Source: Bacteroidales bacterium UBA5515
Lineage (GTDB): Bacteria; Bacteroidota; Bacteroidia; Bacteroidales; P3
Reading direction: 5' to 3'
NCBI GenBank assembly: GCA_002423895.1
Contig: DIOL01000005.1
Location: 1 to 42,931, forward strand
Length of the DNA stretch: 42,931 nt
The notes below the pieces were generated by a model. It saw nothing but the letters and a program-made list of their open reading frames with translations. It did not search any database and was not told the origin of the DNA. A program made the position numbers and the translations under genes. Shown here in pieces: positions 16,471 through 25,524 of this stretch. Within the stretch, counting starts at the first letter, position 1. Every line of letters begins with the position of its first letter.

Positions 16471-17448
16471 TTATTTTGGAGTATAGAGTGGTATGGTTTT
16501 CTTTTCGGCTGGTTTGAAGTTGGGTTCTGGTTTGTCGTTTCTTGGTTGCACGTTTTCTATCAAACGCCACTTTCCTCTTTCAAATTTGAATCCATTTACA
16601 TAGCCTGAGGATACATAGAACTGGGTTTTCCCTTCCATGCCTTCAAACATTGGTTCCAATACGTCATATACTATCATATAATCTTTAACTATATTGGGTT
16701 CTATGGTTCTTGGTTTGGATTTGCAGAATGTTCTCTTTTTTCTGGCTAAGTTCTTGTCTTCGTAGTATTGGTTATCCCATAGCAGGAAGAATTTGGCATC
16801 GGGGTTGTATTCAAATATGTAGCGGGTGCGGTCTCTGTCTTTGTAGAAGTTATTGGCTCCAAAGATGGGTTTAGAACTTCTGGGCTTAAAGGATATAAAG
16901 TCTATTATTTTTCTTTTGGTGTATATGTCGTTGCCATCGTAACCAATAAGGGTGTAAACTTTTCTTCCTTCATAGTCCATTGTTAGGAGTTCGTAGTAAA
17001 CTGCTCCAAACCATGTTTGGTTGTCGGTTTTGGTCATTTCGGGATTGAAGATTTCTTCGCTCTTGTCTTTTAGTATGTAGGTTTCGTATTCGGATGTGGT
17101 TTCGTTTTTGGCTTGAATTACTCCGAAGTTTTCATATTTCCCATCATGGGATACTATTGCCCATGTGAATATTCTAAATTTATTATCAGGAGATTTTAGG
17201 TTGCTTATTCGTTTTAGAGAAGAAAAAGGATAGTTGAATGATTTTTCAAGGCTCAATACTTCTTCCATAGTGGTGAGAAGTTTTTCGTTGGCATTGAAAC
17301 GTTCGTTGTCGTTGGGTGAATCAATAACTAAATCAATCAGTTCTTTCATTTGCAACTCAAACTGACTAAAAATCTCACTATTTTGCGAAAATATATTTAC
17401 GCTCAACAGAATACCAATAAAAAATATTAAAATCCTTTTCTTCATCAA
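16471..17448 (-). CDS. hypothetical secreted protein
   Basis: This 325-residue protein starts with a signal peptide (KKRILIFFIGILLSVNIFSQ) and has no lipobox, so it is likely periplasmic or exported. The body is rich in aromatic residues and beta strands (YDGNDIYTKRKIIDFISF, FFLLWDNQYY). The tail is Pro- and Lys-rich (EPNFKPAEKKTIPLYTPK). I recognise no catalytic motif. It is transcribed away from the acyl-CoA reductase gene, and the two share a 100-bp divergent region. A conserved backbone gene of Bacteroidales is likely. Confidence 0.7.
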   Translation of the reverse strand: MMKKRILIFFIGILLSVNIFSQNSEIFSQFELQMKELIDLVIDSPNDNERFNANEKLLTTMEEVLSLEKSFNYPFSSLKRISNLKSPDNKFRIFTWAIVSHDGKYENFGVIQAKNETTSEYETYILKDKSEEIFNPEMTKTDNQTWFGAVYYELLTMDYEGRKVYTLIGYDGNDIYTKRKIIDFISFKPRSSKPIFGANNFYKDRDRTRYIFEYNPDAKFFLLWDNQYYEDKNLARKKRTFCKSKPRTIEPNIVKDYMIVYDVLEPMFEGMEGKTQFYVSSGYVNGFKFERGKWRLIENVQPRNDKPEPNFKPAEKKTIPLYTPK

Positions 17449-17493
17449 CTCTTCATTTCTTTTCTTTTACTGCTAAATTAGCAAATAAGTTAC

Positions 17494-17523
17494 TTTGAGA
17501 AACAAAATAATTACATATATTTG
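17494..17523 (+). promoter_or_regulatory. promoter of the acyl-CoA reductase gene
   Basis: TTTG (17494-17497), an 18-bp spacer and TATATTTG (17516-17523) match both Bacteroidota promoter elements. The start codon follows 28 bp later. Confidence 0.7.
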
Positions 17524-17551
17524 CATACAAAATTAATAAAAAGAATTGATA

Positions 17552-18559
17552 ATGAAATCAAAAATCATAAATGCTCTCTCTGAACTCTCTCCCATTTTGA
17601 ATTGTCCTAATGAAAAATTGATTGAAGCAATTGAACTAAGTGTTATGGAAAATACTTGGTTTGACAGGGATAGTGTTTGTTTGGCTTTGAAGGCAATTTC
17701 TAAGTGGTTAAACAAAGAGGTGCTTGAAGAGTTTTGTGAGAGGTATGATTTTACAGACAATCCTAAAACTGTTGCTGTTATTTGTGCTGGTAATATTCCT
17801 GCTGTTAATTTTCACGATTTGCTTTGTGTGTTGTTGAGTGGCAATAGGGCTCTTTTAAAGCTTTCTTCTTTGGACAACAGGCTTATTCCTGCCATTGTGG
17901 ATGAGTTGGTTGCTATTGAACCTTTAATTAAAGATAGGGTAAGTTTTGCTGATGGGAAGATTAATGATTTTGATGCTGTAATTGCAACTGGAAGTAATAA
18001 TACTTCTCGTTATTTCAACTACTATTTTTCTAAATATCCACACATTATTCGTCATTCTCGCTCCTCAATTGCAGTTATTCAAAACTATAAAATTGATTAT
18101 AAGGGGTTGATGGCTGATATCCTCACTCACAAGGGTATGGGATGCAGAAATATTTCAAAGTTATTTGTTCCCAAAGGGTTTGACTTCTCTGAATTAATTG
18201 AAGTTTCTTTGGATTATAAATATCTTTTAGACCATAATAAGTATAGAAATAACTACGATTATCATAAAGCAATTTTCATTATGAATAATGTTCCTTTTGT
18301 TGATTCACAAGTGTTGATACTATTTGAGAATAAAGATTTGTTCTCCCCTGTTTCGGTTTTGAACTATGAGTTTTATGATAATTTAAAGTGTGTGGAAGAT
18401 ATGATTGAAATGGATAAGGATAATATCCAATGTGTGGTTTCGGATATTAAGTTTGTTGGTGGAATGAAAACCATTGGTTTTGGCAAAGCTCAGCAACCTG
18501 AAATTTACGACTATGCCGACAATGTTGACACCATGCTTTTCCTAAATGGTTTGAATTAA
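17552..18559 (+). CDS. LuxC-type acyl-CoA reductase
   Basis: This protein of 335 residues matches the acyl-CoA reductase (LuxC) family, which reduces acyl-CoA or acyl groups to aldehydes with NADPH. Visible motifs are the nucleotide-binding AGNIPAVNFHDLLCVLLSGN, the ATGSNNTSRYF segment, and HKGMGCRNISK with the likely catalytic Cys (residue 198 from this start). It is shorter than marine LuxC, as is usual for the Bacteroidota version. An upstream TTG (17546) is in frame, but the ATG at 17552 is preferred. Its stop overlaps the stop of the convergent barrel gene. The native substrate is not known. Confidence 0.85.
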   Translation: MKSKIINALSELSPILNCPNEKLIEAIELSVMENTWFDRDSVCLALKAISKWLNKEVLEEFCERYDFTDNPKTVAVICAGNIPAVNFHDLLCVLLSGNRALLKLSSLDNRLIPAIVDELVAIEPLIKDRVSFADGKINDFDAVIATGSNNTSRYFNYYFSKYPHIIRHSRSSIAVIQNYKIDYKGLMADILTHKGMGCRNISKLFVPKGFDFSELIEVSLDYKYLLDHNKYRNNYDYHKAIFIMNNVPFVDSQVLILFENKDLFSPVSVLNYEFYDNLKCVEDMIEMDKDNIQCVVSDIKFVGGMKTIGFGKAQQPEIYDYADNVDTMLFLNGLN

Positions 18560-19380
18560 GGCTCAGGTACTTTTTCTTTGTTTTCCTTACTATGCTTTCG
18601 TGGTACAAAGGTAAGTTTTAATCCAATGTATGACATATCGGAATAATAATAACCACTACCAACTGAATTATATGGTGATCCTATAAAAAAATATCCATAT
18701 CTTATATAATCAGAAATAACATTATCCAAATTAAAGGATGCAATAAGGTCGGCCTTTATCAATAATGGCTTGGTGGCATACATTAACCCTGCGGAAATAA
18801 AACCATTTGCTGCAATAGACTGATCAAAAAACATACCATAATAAACCTTTGGAATGCTGTCCCAGTCGTCAGGCAAACTGGTCATATCTCCATTGATTGA
18901 GCTCATTGTATATTCTTCTTCATTATCTCCAAAAAGGAATGAAACTTCTACTCCTGCTTTAACTGTATAGTAAAAATTATTTGTAATTCGTCCTTTAAAT
19001 GATGCTCCAACTGGTATTGTGAGTGTTGGTTTTGAATGGTCGGTTTCAAGTGAATATTTCATAACCAGATTATAATTCAAACCATCTATATTTTCAACAT
19101 ATATATCAAATCTCTCTGTTGGAACAAAGGAGAAGTTGGCTCCTAAAAAATAAGAAAATCGTTTTGACGGGAAGAGTTCATACTCCAACGCTATTATTGG
19201 GTTATATGCATTTATTGGTTTTATTCCCTTTGCACTCTTGTACAGTTCTGGTTCGCTTAGTCGGTTAACTCCTACGGAAATGCCAAATGGTAAATAGTTT
19301 TTTAACTGTTCAAATTCGCTTTGAGCATTAATTGTGCCTGATAGCAATATGCATGAAATAATTAAAAGGATTTTCTTCAT
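18556..19380 (-). CDS. outer-membrane beta-barrel protein, paralogue 1
   Basis: This 274-residue protein has a signal peptide (KKILLIISCILLSGTINAQ) and alternating hydrophobic strands such as FSYFLGANFSFVPTERFD and FYYTVKAGVEVSFLFG, as expected for a small outer-membrane barrel. It is a clear paralogue of the upstream gene at 19461 (shared FEQLKNY, NRLS, PINAYNPII, FVPTERFD, VPRKHSKE), so the pair comes from a tandem duplication. No ligand or role can be inferred. Confidence 0.75.
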   Translation of the reverse strand: MKKILLIISCILLSGTINAQSEFEQLKNYLPFGISVGVNRLSEPELYKSAKGIKPINAYNPIIALEYELFPSKRFSYFLGANFSFVPTERFDIYVENIDGLNYNLVMKYSLETDHSKPTLTIPVGASFKGRITNNFYYTVKAGVEVSFLFGDNEEEYTMSSINGDMTSLPDDWDSIPKVYYGMFFDQSIAANGFISAGLMYATKPLLIKADLIASFNLDNVISDYIRYGYFFIGSPYNSVGSGYYYSDMSYIGLKLTFVPRKHSKENKEKVPEP

Positions 19381-19460
19381 TTTGTTTATTTTTAATATTT
19401 ACTTCAACTAAAACGAAGAGTATTTGTGTTTATTACTATATTTAGAAACTTAAACTCAGG

Positions 19461-20228
19461 TTAGTTGTTTGTTTCTTTCTTTTCCTTACAATGCTTTCGT
19501 GGTACAAGGGTGAGTTTTAAACCAATATATGACATATCGGAAGAGTATTTACCATAAGCTATACCAAGATATTGATAGGAGATCTGATATCTTCCTTCTT
19601 TAACTATATTATCAAAATTATGGGAATAAATAAGGTCGGCCTTTATCAATAATGGTTTTGTTGCATAAATTACCCCTACTGAGCCAAACATATTTACGGA
19701 ATTATATCTATCCTCCAAATGGTAATAACTCATGTAAGAGTTTCCATTATAGAGACTATAATTGTCTTTATTATTTCTAAAATGTACTGAGAGCTCTGCT
19801 CCTGCCTTAATTGCTAAGTATAAATTATTTGTTATTCGTTGTTTAAATGATACTCCAATAGGATATGTTAATGTGGGCTTGGAATGTTTTGTATTGAGAT
19901 AATAGTTTATTTCTGCATCATTATTCATTCCATCTATGTTTTCATAATAAACATCAAATCTTTCTGTGGGGATAAAAGTAAAGTTGAATCCTATAAAACA
20001 AGATACTGGACTTGTGGCAAAGAGTTCATACTCAAATCCTATAATCGGGTTATAAGCATTAATGGGTATTATTCCTCTGTTTTCTTCATATATTTTGGGT
20101 GCACTGAGACGGTTTATTCCTATTGAAAATCCAAATGGTGAATAGTTTTTTAATTGTTCAAATTTGTTTTGAGCATTTATAGTGCTTGTTATTAGTATGC
20201 TTGCAATTATTAAAAGGATTTTCTTCAT
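19461..20228 (-). CDS. outer-membrane beta-barrel protein, paralogue 2
   Basis: The 255-residue product has the same signal peptide style (KKILLIIASILITSTINAQ) and shares long stretches with its neighbour, including PINAYNPII, PTERFDVYYENIDGM, TKPLLIKADLI and the C-terminal DMSYIGLKLTLVPRKH. It differs in the middle extracellular-loop-like segments, and a region of about 15 residues (DDWDSIPKVYYGMFF in the first copy) is missing, which fits surface loops changing quickly. It is on the same strand, 80 bp upstream of paralogue 1 and 22 bp downstream of a DUF5683-like gene, so a joint transcript is likely. Confidence 0.75.
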   Translation of the reverse strand: MKKILLIIASILITSTINAQNKFEQLKNYSPFGFSIGINRLSAPKIYEENRGIIPINAYNPIIGFEYELFATSPVSCFIGFNFTFIPTERFDVYYENIDGMNNDAEINYYLNTKHSKPTLTYPIGVSFKQRITNNLYLAIKAGAELSVHFRNNKDNYSLYNGNSYMSYYHLEDRYNSVNMFGSVGVIYATKPLLIKADLIYSHNFDNIVKEGRYQISYQYLGIAYGKYSSDMSYIGLKLTLVPRKHCKEKKETNN

Positions 20229-20250
20229 GCTATTTTCAATTAGTTACTTT

Positions 20251-20814
20251 TTAGAAGCTTAAACTAAGGTTTAGTCCAAAGGATGGTGAATAGGTTTGAG
20301 TTGCTGGTTGTGGTATGATTTTAATATCAGGATTTATGGAAAGTTTGGATTTCTTGTCTTTTGGATTGGTAAAACCATAGAATTGATTAATCTTCTTTGC
20401 ATTTCGATTGGCATCCACAATTCCAACTATCCAACAAGTTGCCGCACTTGTAAAAGAGGCTAAGAAAATAATAGGATATATATGCTTTCCTATATGAAAA
20501 TCATTATCTGGATAAAAATGTGGACTTCCTATTATAGCCATTGCCACTAATGCATCACTTACTATTTTCCATGTAATAAAGGCTTCTGCTTTGCTTTTCT
20601 GACCATTATAATATTGTCCTATGCCTGGATAGGCAAAAGAAAGAAGGGTTGCTATGGAAGGGTTTCTATATGTTGTTTTTGAGGTGTAAACTGAGTCAAT
20701 GGTTTCAGTTTTTTCAAGTAAAGGAGCGTTTAAATCATCATTTCCTTGGGAGAATAAGTTATTTGAACAACCTAAACAAAGAATAATTGCAAATAGAATA
20801 ATAAGTCTTCTCAT
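20251..20814 (-). CDS. DUF5683-like protein, paralogue 1
   Basis: This 187-residue protein begins with a signal peptide (RRLIILFAIILCLGCSNNLFSQ), followed by the family motif YRNPSIATLLSFAYPGIGQYYNGQ, two or three membrane helices and a KINQFYGFTNPKDKKSK segment. The C-terminus ends SPSFGLNLSLSF, resembling a beta-signal with a terminal Phe, which is unusual for a helical membrane protein. DUF5683 proteins are widespread in Bacteroidota with no firm function. A -7 element CAAATATA (minus strand TATATTTG) lies at 20841-20848. Confidence 0.75.
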   Translation of the reverse strand: MRRLIILFAIILCLGCSNNLFSQGNDDLNAPLLEKTETIDSVYTSKTTYRNPSIATLLSFAYPGIGQYYNGQKSKAEAFITWKIVSDALVAMAIIGSPHFYPDNDFHIGKHIYPIIFLASFTSAATCWIVGIVDANRNAKKINQFYGFTNPKDKKSKLSINPDIKIIPQPATQTYSPSFGLNLSLSF

Positions 20815-20840
20815 AAGGATTAAATTATTAATTATTTCTG

Positions 20841-20848
20841 CAAATATA
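20841..20848 (-). promoter_or_regulatory. -7 element of DUF5683-like paralogue 1
   Basis: The minus strand reads TATATTTG, about 27 bp before the start codon. The surrounding TGCAAATATACATTTATTTT word is repeated at 22095-22114 before paralogue 3, so the promoter was copied with the gene. Confidence 0.6.
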
Positions 20849-20914
20849 CATTTATTTTAACTTCCAAACTCAATTTGGAAATTTTATTCTACTTATGAAT
20901 TAGAATAGTATTTT

Positions 20915-21475
20915 TTAGAAGCTTAAACTAAGATTTAATCCAAAGGATGGAGAAAAGGTTTGAGTTGTAGGGCTAAGAGGTTGTGGTATTAGTTTCATGT
21001 CGGGATTTATAGAAAGACTTGTGCTTTTGCCAAATTGTAATTGGGGAAAACCTTTGTATTTATTTATTTTTCGTGCACTTCGATTAGCATCAATCAAACT
21101 TGCCACCCATACCAACGCAGCAAATGTTGAGATTTCAAAAGCTAATATAGGATATTCAGATCTTTCATTTATATCACTACTATTTTTAGCTTGGTAAATG
21201 GAATAAACAATCATTATATCAAACATGGCTTCAAATATAATCATACCTACTCCTTTTAATGTTTGACCATTATATATCTGCCCTAATCCTGGATATGCCA
21301 AAGAGTAAAGAGTTGCAGTTGCTGGATTTCTATATGACTTAGCTGTGGATATTGAAGAAGCTTTTTGTTCTTTTCCAAAAAGAATTTTATGGTATATATC
21401 TTCATGTTGAGAAAACAGTGTATTTGATAAAGCTGTGCTAAAAATTATTACACAAAGAATGATAAGTTTTTTCAT
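20915..21475 (-). CDS. DUF5683-like protein, paralogue 2
   Basis: The 186-residue product has a signal peptide (KKLIILCVIIFSTALSNTLFSQ), the family motif YRNPATATLYSLAYPGLGQI, membrane segments and the same C-terminal SPSFGLNLSLSF end as its neighbours. It is the most diverged of the three, with KINKYKGFPQLQFGKSTSLS in place of the NPKDKKSKLS segment. It lies on the same strand, with about 100 bp to paralogue 1 and 29 bp to paralogue 3. Confidence 0.75.
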   Translation of the reverse strand: MKKLIILCVIIFSTALSNTLFSQHEDIYHKILFGKEQKASSISTAKSYRNPATATLYSLAYPGLGQIYNGQTLKGVGMIIFEAMFDIMIVYSIYQAKNSSDINERSEYPILAFEISTFAALVWVASLIDANRSARKINKYKGFPQLQFGKSTSLSINPDMKLIPQPLSPTTQTFSPSFGLNLSLSF

Positions 21476-21504
21476 AGTTTTTAAGTTATGAATTATTACT
21501 GCTA

Positions 21505-22068
21505 TTAGAAGCTTAAACTTAGGTTTAGTCCAAAGGATGGTGAATAGGTTTGAGTTGTGGGAATATATGGTTGAGGAATGATTTTTATATCAGGATTTAT
21601 GGAAAGTTTGGATTTCTTGTCTTTTGGATTGGTAAAACCATAGAATTTATTAATCTTCTTTGCACTTAAATTTGCATCAATCATACTTACTGCCCATGAG
21701 GTTACTGCACTTGTTAAAGAACCTAAAAACAAATAAAAATAACCTTCTCCTCTTCCATTTGATGAAAGAAAATTTTCTGAAATTCCATAAATACTAATAG
21801 CTATTAAAACATCACTTGCAATTTTCCACGTTATAAAAGCACCTCCTTTATTGGCTTGACCATTATACAATTGTCCTACTCCTGGATAAGCAAAGGAAAG
21901 AAGGGTTGCTTTATATGGTATTCTATATTTTGTGGCTGTGGATAAACTGGTGTCAACTTTGTCTGTGCCTGGGATTGGTGTGTATATTTCGTCGGAAACT
22001 TGTGAAAAAAGTTTATTGGTAGAACCTAAACAAATTGTAATTGCAAATAGTATAATAAGTCTTTTCAT
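21505..22068 (-). CDS. DUF5683-like protein, paralogue 3
   Basis: From the ATG at 22068 the protein starts KRLIILFAITICLGSTNKLFSQ, a good signal peptide; the in-frame extension to 22107 adds a polar leader and is probably not translated. The family motif is YRIPYKATLLSFAYPGVGQL. Its last 50 residues (KINKFYGFTNPKDKKSK through SPSFGLNLSLSF) are nearly identical to paralogue 1, while the middle differs, which suggests gene conversion or a recent partial copy. A promoter element TATATTTG lies at 22097-22104. Confidence 0.75.
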   Translation of the reverse strand: MKRLIILFAITICLGSTNKLFSQVSDEIYTPIPGTDKVDTSLSTATKYRIPYKATLLSFAYPGVGQLYNGQANKGGAFITWKIASDVLIAISIYGISENFLSSNGRGEGYFYLFLGSLTSAVTSWAVSMIDANLSAKKINKFYGFTNPKDKKSKLSINPDIKIIPQPYIPTTQTYSPSFGLNLSLSF

Positions 22069-22096
22069 AATAGATTGAGGTATTAAATTATTTTTG

Positions 22097-22104
22097 CAAA
22101 TATA
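22097..22104 (-). promoter_or_regulatory. -7 element of DUF5683-like paralogue 3
   Basis: The minus strand reads TATATTTG inside a 20-bp word shared with the region before paralogue 1. It lies 29 bp before the chosen start and inside the longer possible frame, so it supports the ATG at 22068. Confidence 0.6.
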
Positions 22105-22144
22105 CATTTATTTTAATACCCAAGCTCTTTGTGGAAATTTTTAT

Positions 22145-23962
22145 CTAATCTTTGTGGAAATAATCGTAAACAATTTTTGCTTTTGAGGCTCCAATTGCAT
22201 TGGTAAGGTCTTCAAGGGAGGTTTGTGATATTTTTTTAACGCTTTGGAATTTAAGAAGCAGGTTTCTTGATGTTATATCCCCTATTCCTTCAATCTCGGT
22301 TAGCTGTGTGCGGAAGGTTGATTTGGAACGTTTGTTGCGGTGGTGGGTTATTCCAAATCGGTGGGCTTCATCTCTAATTTGCTGCAAAACTTTAAGGGTT
22401 TCACTTCTTCGGTCAAGATAAAGTGGTATGCTTTCGCCAGGGAAGAATATTTCTTCAAGTCGTTTGGCTATACCTATCATTTTAATTTTATTTTCAAGTC
22501 CTAATGCTTTCAGGGTTTCCTGTGCGGCACTTAACTGTCCCTTGCCCCCATCAACAACAATCAGGTCTGGCAATGGTTTTTCTTCTGCCACCAATCGTGA
22601 ATAGCGACGGTAAACTACTTCCTGCATGGATGCAAAGTCATCGGCTCCTACAACGGTTTTTATATTATAGTGTTTATAGTCTCGGTTGGACGGTTTGGCA
22701 TTGCGAAATACTACACATGCTGCAACTGGATTTGTTCCCTGGGTGTTGGAGTTATCGAAGCATTCAATTTGTCGTGGCAATACGTCCATTCTTAAATCCT
22801 TTTGCATGGTTTCCATTATTCTTGTTGCATGGCGTTCAGGGTCAAGAAGCATTGCTTTTTTAGATTTCTCTAATTTATGGAATTTGGCATTATGGAGCGA
22901 AAGGTCAAGGAGTTGTTTTTTATCACCTAATTGCGGCACTGTTTGAAGCACATAGTCCTCTGGCAAGTCTAACTTTATGGGTACAATTATTTCTCTGTCG
23001 TGCCAATCGAGTTTATCCCTGCTTTGCACGATGGCCGATGTGAACACTTCTTCAAAGGTTTCATCAAGTTTGCGTTGTACTTCTATACTGTAAGAAGAAA
23101 TTACGTATCCATTAACTACCTTCATCATATTGAAATGTATGGAGTTTTCTCCTTCAACATATGCAAAGACTTCCACATTTTTTATTGTGGAGCTTACTAC
23201 TGCACTTTTGGATTGGTAGTTCTCCAACATCATTATTCTTTCCTTAACGGCTTGTGCTTTTTCAAATTCAAGGGTTTGGGCATAGGTCATCATCTCCTGC
23301 TTCAAGTCTTTTAGGAGTATGGAGAAATCGCCTTTAAGCATATTTTTTACTGAGGATATTGTTTGGTTGTAGCTTTCTTTTGATTGAAGACCTTCACATG
23401 GTGCTTCGCATAGTTTGATTTGGTAGTTAAGACAGGCTTTGAATTTGTTTTGGAGTATGTTTTCCTCTGTTAAATTGAGGTTGCAGGTGCGATAGCGAAA
23501 CATTATGCGGATTATATCCATCAGGTCTTTGAGGGCTCGATTGTTGGCATAGGGTCCAAAATAGAGTGAGCCATCTCTAACAAAGTTGCGTGTTTTGAAT
23601 ATCTTGGGGAAGGGTTCATTGGTTATTCGTACCCATGGAAAGCTTTTGTCGTCTTTCAGGAGTATGTTGTAGCGTGGTCGGTATTTCTTTATTAAATTGC
23701 ACTCCAATAGCAGGGCTTCGGTTTCGGAGCCTAAATGGATGAGTTCAATGTTGTAGATTTTTCGAACTAAGAGTTTGGTTTTGGAGTTGAGGTTTGATTG
23801 GTTGTGAAAATATGATAATACCCTGTTCTTTAAGTTCTTTGCCTTACCTATATAGATTATGGTTCCCTTATTATCAAAATATTGATACACTCCTGCTGTG
23901 GAAGGTAGTGTTTGTAATATGGGTAAAAGCTTATCGTAATAAGGATTAAGATTGTCGGTCAT
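22145..23962 (-). CDS. uvrC: UvrABC excinuclease subunit C
   Basis: This 605-residue protein has the full UvrC plan: the GIY-YIG nuclease at the N-terminus (VYQYFDNKGTIIYIGKAKNL, about 25-45), a Cys-rich linker (CNLN, CLNYQIKLCEAPCEG), a UVR helix pair (QTLEFEKAQAVKERI), the RNase H-like C-terminal nuclease core (IECFDNSNTQGTNPVAACVV and DLIVVDGGKGQL), and a final helix-hairpin-helix (LTEIEGIGDITSRNLLLKF). It makes both cuts around UvrA/UvrB-marked lesions in nucleotide excision repair. It is the last gene of the purC-gldH-like-uvrC operon, 15 bp after the lipoprotein gene. Confidence 0.97.
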   Translation of the reverse strand: MTDNLNPYYDKLLPILQTLPSTAGVYQYFDNKGTIIYIGKAKNLKNRVLSYFHNQSNLNSKTKLLVRKIYNIELIHLGSETEALLLECNLIKKYRPRYNILLKDDKSFPWVRITNEPFPKIFKTRNFVRDGSLYFGPYANNRALKDLMDIIRIMFRYRTCNLNLTEENILQNKFKACLNYQIKLCEAPCEGLQSKESYNQTISSVKNMLKGDFSILLKDLKQEMMTYAQTLEFEKAQAVKERIMMLENYQSKSAVVSSTIKNVEVFAYVEGENSIHFNMMKVVNGYVISSYSIEVQRKLDETFEEVFTSAIVQSRDKLDWHDREIIVPIKLDLPEDYVLQTVPQLGDKKQLLDLSLHNAKFHKLEKSKKAMLLDPERHATRIMETMQKDLRMDVLPRQIECFDNSNTQGTNPVAACVVFRNAKPSNRDYKHYNIKTVVGADDFASMQEVVYRRYSRLVAEEKPLPDLIVVDGGKGQLSAAQETLKALGLENKIKMIGIAKRLEEIFFPGESIPLYLDRRSETLKVLQQIRDEAHRFGITHHRNKRSKSTFRTQLTEIEGIGDITSRNLLLKFQSVKKISQTSLEDLTNAIGASKAKIVYDYFHKD

Positions 23963-23977
23963 AGGCCTTTTGCCTTT

Positions 23978-24487
23978 TTATTTCTCAACGTTATAATCCA
24001 ATTCAGATTTCTTAACTTCTATGCCTATGTTTTTTAGTCCTGTTACTTCGTATTTTGAGCTATAATTGGAGATGATAAATTTATATTCTCCTTTTTCTGG
24101 GAATGTTAAGTATTGTTTTATTGGTTCTTTTATTTCAACAATATCGCCTAAATCACTTCCAATGAATTTTTCAGCATTGCGATCTTTTAACTGCACTGTA
24201 TGAATGGTTTCTTTCTTCATGCCTGATGGTGAGATTATTCTTAGAATAAAACTAACTTCATCAACATTAATATCTTTTGTGTGAGTGAATGAAACATTTA
24301 TATCATAAACATCTTTAAGGTTGGTGATTTCAATTTTTTCAAAACTAATATCTTTTCCTTTTTCTATTCTATCCCATTTTTGATTTGGGAATTCTATGGT
24401 GTTTTGATATACAAATTTATCTCCACATGAAATAAAGAAAACACTTAAAATGCCTAAAAGTAACGCAATGCTAAAAATTCTTTTCAT
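23978..24487 (-). CDS. gldH: GldH-like lipoprotein
   Basis: This 169-residue protein has a lipoprotein signal ending FFISC (C21), then VYQNTIEFPNQKWDR and a beta-sandwich-like body with SPSGMKKETI, LKDRNAEKFIG and LTFPEKGEYKFII. This order matches the GldH family, known from gliding motility in flavobacteria and also present in non-gliding Bacteroidales, where its role is unclear. It lies 7 bp after purC and 15 bp before uvrC. The family call is from pattern memory; the lipoprotein call is firm. Confidence 0.65.
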   Translation of the reverse strand: MKRIFSIALLLGILSVFFISCGDKFVYQNTIEFPNQKWDRIEKGKDISFEKIEITNLKDVYDINVSFTHTKDINVDEVSFILRIISPSGMKKETIHTVQLKDRNAEKFIGSDLGDIVEIKEPIKQYLTFPEKGEYKFIISNYSSKYEVTGLKNIGIEVKKSELDYNVEK

Positions 24488-24494
24488 AATTATT

Positions 24495-25442
24495 CTATTT
24501 TTGTGTTTTTAACCACTCTGATACGTTGTTTTCTATTCTTTGTGATAGGTTGTCAGCTTCTTTTCTTTGGAACTTCTCTCCTATTATGTTTTCGTATAGT
24601 TCTATATAACGTTCAGAAATTTGATTAATTATTTCAGGTGTCATTTCAGGCACTTTTTGTCCTTCCAAGCCTTGGAATCCATTTTCCATTAACCATTCTC
24701 TAACAAATTCTTTGGATAATTGTCTTTGTGGTTGTCCATTATTTTGACGTTCCTGATAGCCTTCCAAATAGAAATAGCGTGAAGAGTCTGGTGTGTGGAT
24801 TTCGTCTATCAAATATATTTTTCCATCTTTCTTTCCAAATTCATATTTGGTATCAACCAAAATTAATCCTCTTTCTTTTGCTAATTCTTGTCCTCTTTGG
24901 AATAGTGCAAGGGTGTATTTTTCTAATTGTTCGTAATCTTCTTTTGAAACTAAGCCATGTTTAATTATGTCTTCTTTTGAGATATCTTCATCATGACCAA
25001 TTGCTTCTTTGGTTGTTGGTGTGATTATTGGGTTTGGAAATCTGTCATTTTCTTTCATTCCTTCGGGTAGTGTAACTCCACAAAGTGAACGTTTTCCTTG
25101 TTTGTATTCTCTCCAAGCGTGTCCTGAAAGAAATCCTCTAACAACCATTTCAACTTTGAATGGTTCGCAAAGATGTCCTATTGTTACCATTGGATCTGGT
25201 GATGCTATTTTCCAGTTTGGAACAATATCTTCTGTTGCATTTAAAAATTTCTCTGCAATTTGATTTAAAACTTGTCCCTTGAAAGGAATTCCTTTTGGTA
25301 AAACTACATCAAAGGCTGAAATTCTATCAGAAACAACCATTACTAAAAAATTATCATCAATATTATATACATCTCTTACTTTGCCGATGTATAACTCCTT
25401 TTGTCCCTCAAACTTAAAGTTTGTTTTAACTAATGCTTCCAT
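24495..25442 (-). CDS. purC: phosphoribosylaminoimidazole-succinocarboxamide synthase
   Basis: This 315-residue protein matches SAICAR synthase, which joins CAIR and aspartate with ATP in purine synthesis. Visible family motifs are YIGKVRDVYNID with the glycine-poor ATP loop, VVSDRISAFDVVLP, GFLSGHAWREYKQGKR, and VDTKYEFGKKDGKIYLIDEI. The length is that of the longer form seen in Bacteroidota and eukaryotes. It is the first gene of the operon with the GldH-like and uvrC genes; a TATCTTTG element lies upstream. Confidence 0.95.
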   Translation of the reverse strand: MEALVKTNFKFEGQKELYIGKVRDVYNIDDNFLVMVVSDRISAFDVVLPKGIPFKGQVLNQIAEKFLNATEDIVPNWKIASPDPMVTIGHLCEPFKVEMVVRGFLSGHAWREYKQGKRSLCGVTLPEGMKENDRFPNPIITPTTKEAIGHDEDISKEDIIKHGLVSKEDYEQLEKYTLALFQRGQELAKERGLILVDTKYEFGKKDGKIYLIDEIHTPDSSRYFYLEGYQERQNNGQPQRQLSKEFVREWLMENGFQGLEGQKVPEMTPEIINQISERYIELYENIIGEKFQRKEADNLSQRIENNVSEWLKTQK

Positions 25443-25468
25443 ATAATATTATTGTTGTTTTTATTGTG

Positions 25469-25476
25469 CAAAGATA
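25469..25476 (-). promoter_or_regulatory. -7 element of the purC operon
   Basis: The minus strand reads TATCTTTG, an exact TAnnTTTG match, 27 bp before the purC start codon. No clear -33 TTTG is seen upstream. Confidence 0.55.
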
Positions 25477-25524
25477 ATTTATTTTTAAAGAAAAAAAACG
25501 ATTAACTTCAATTTATCATATATT

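Noticed and set aside
22504..23314. Plus-strand open frames across uvrC
   Set aside because: They are antisense shadows of a clear uvrC gene, with unnatural composition.
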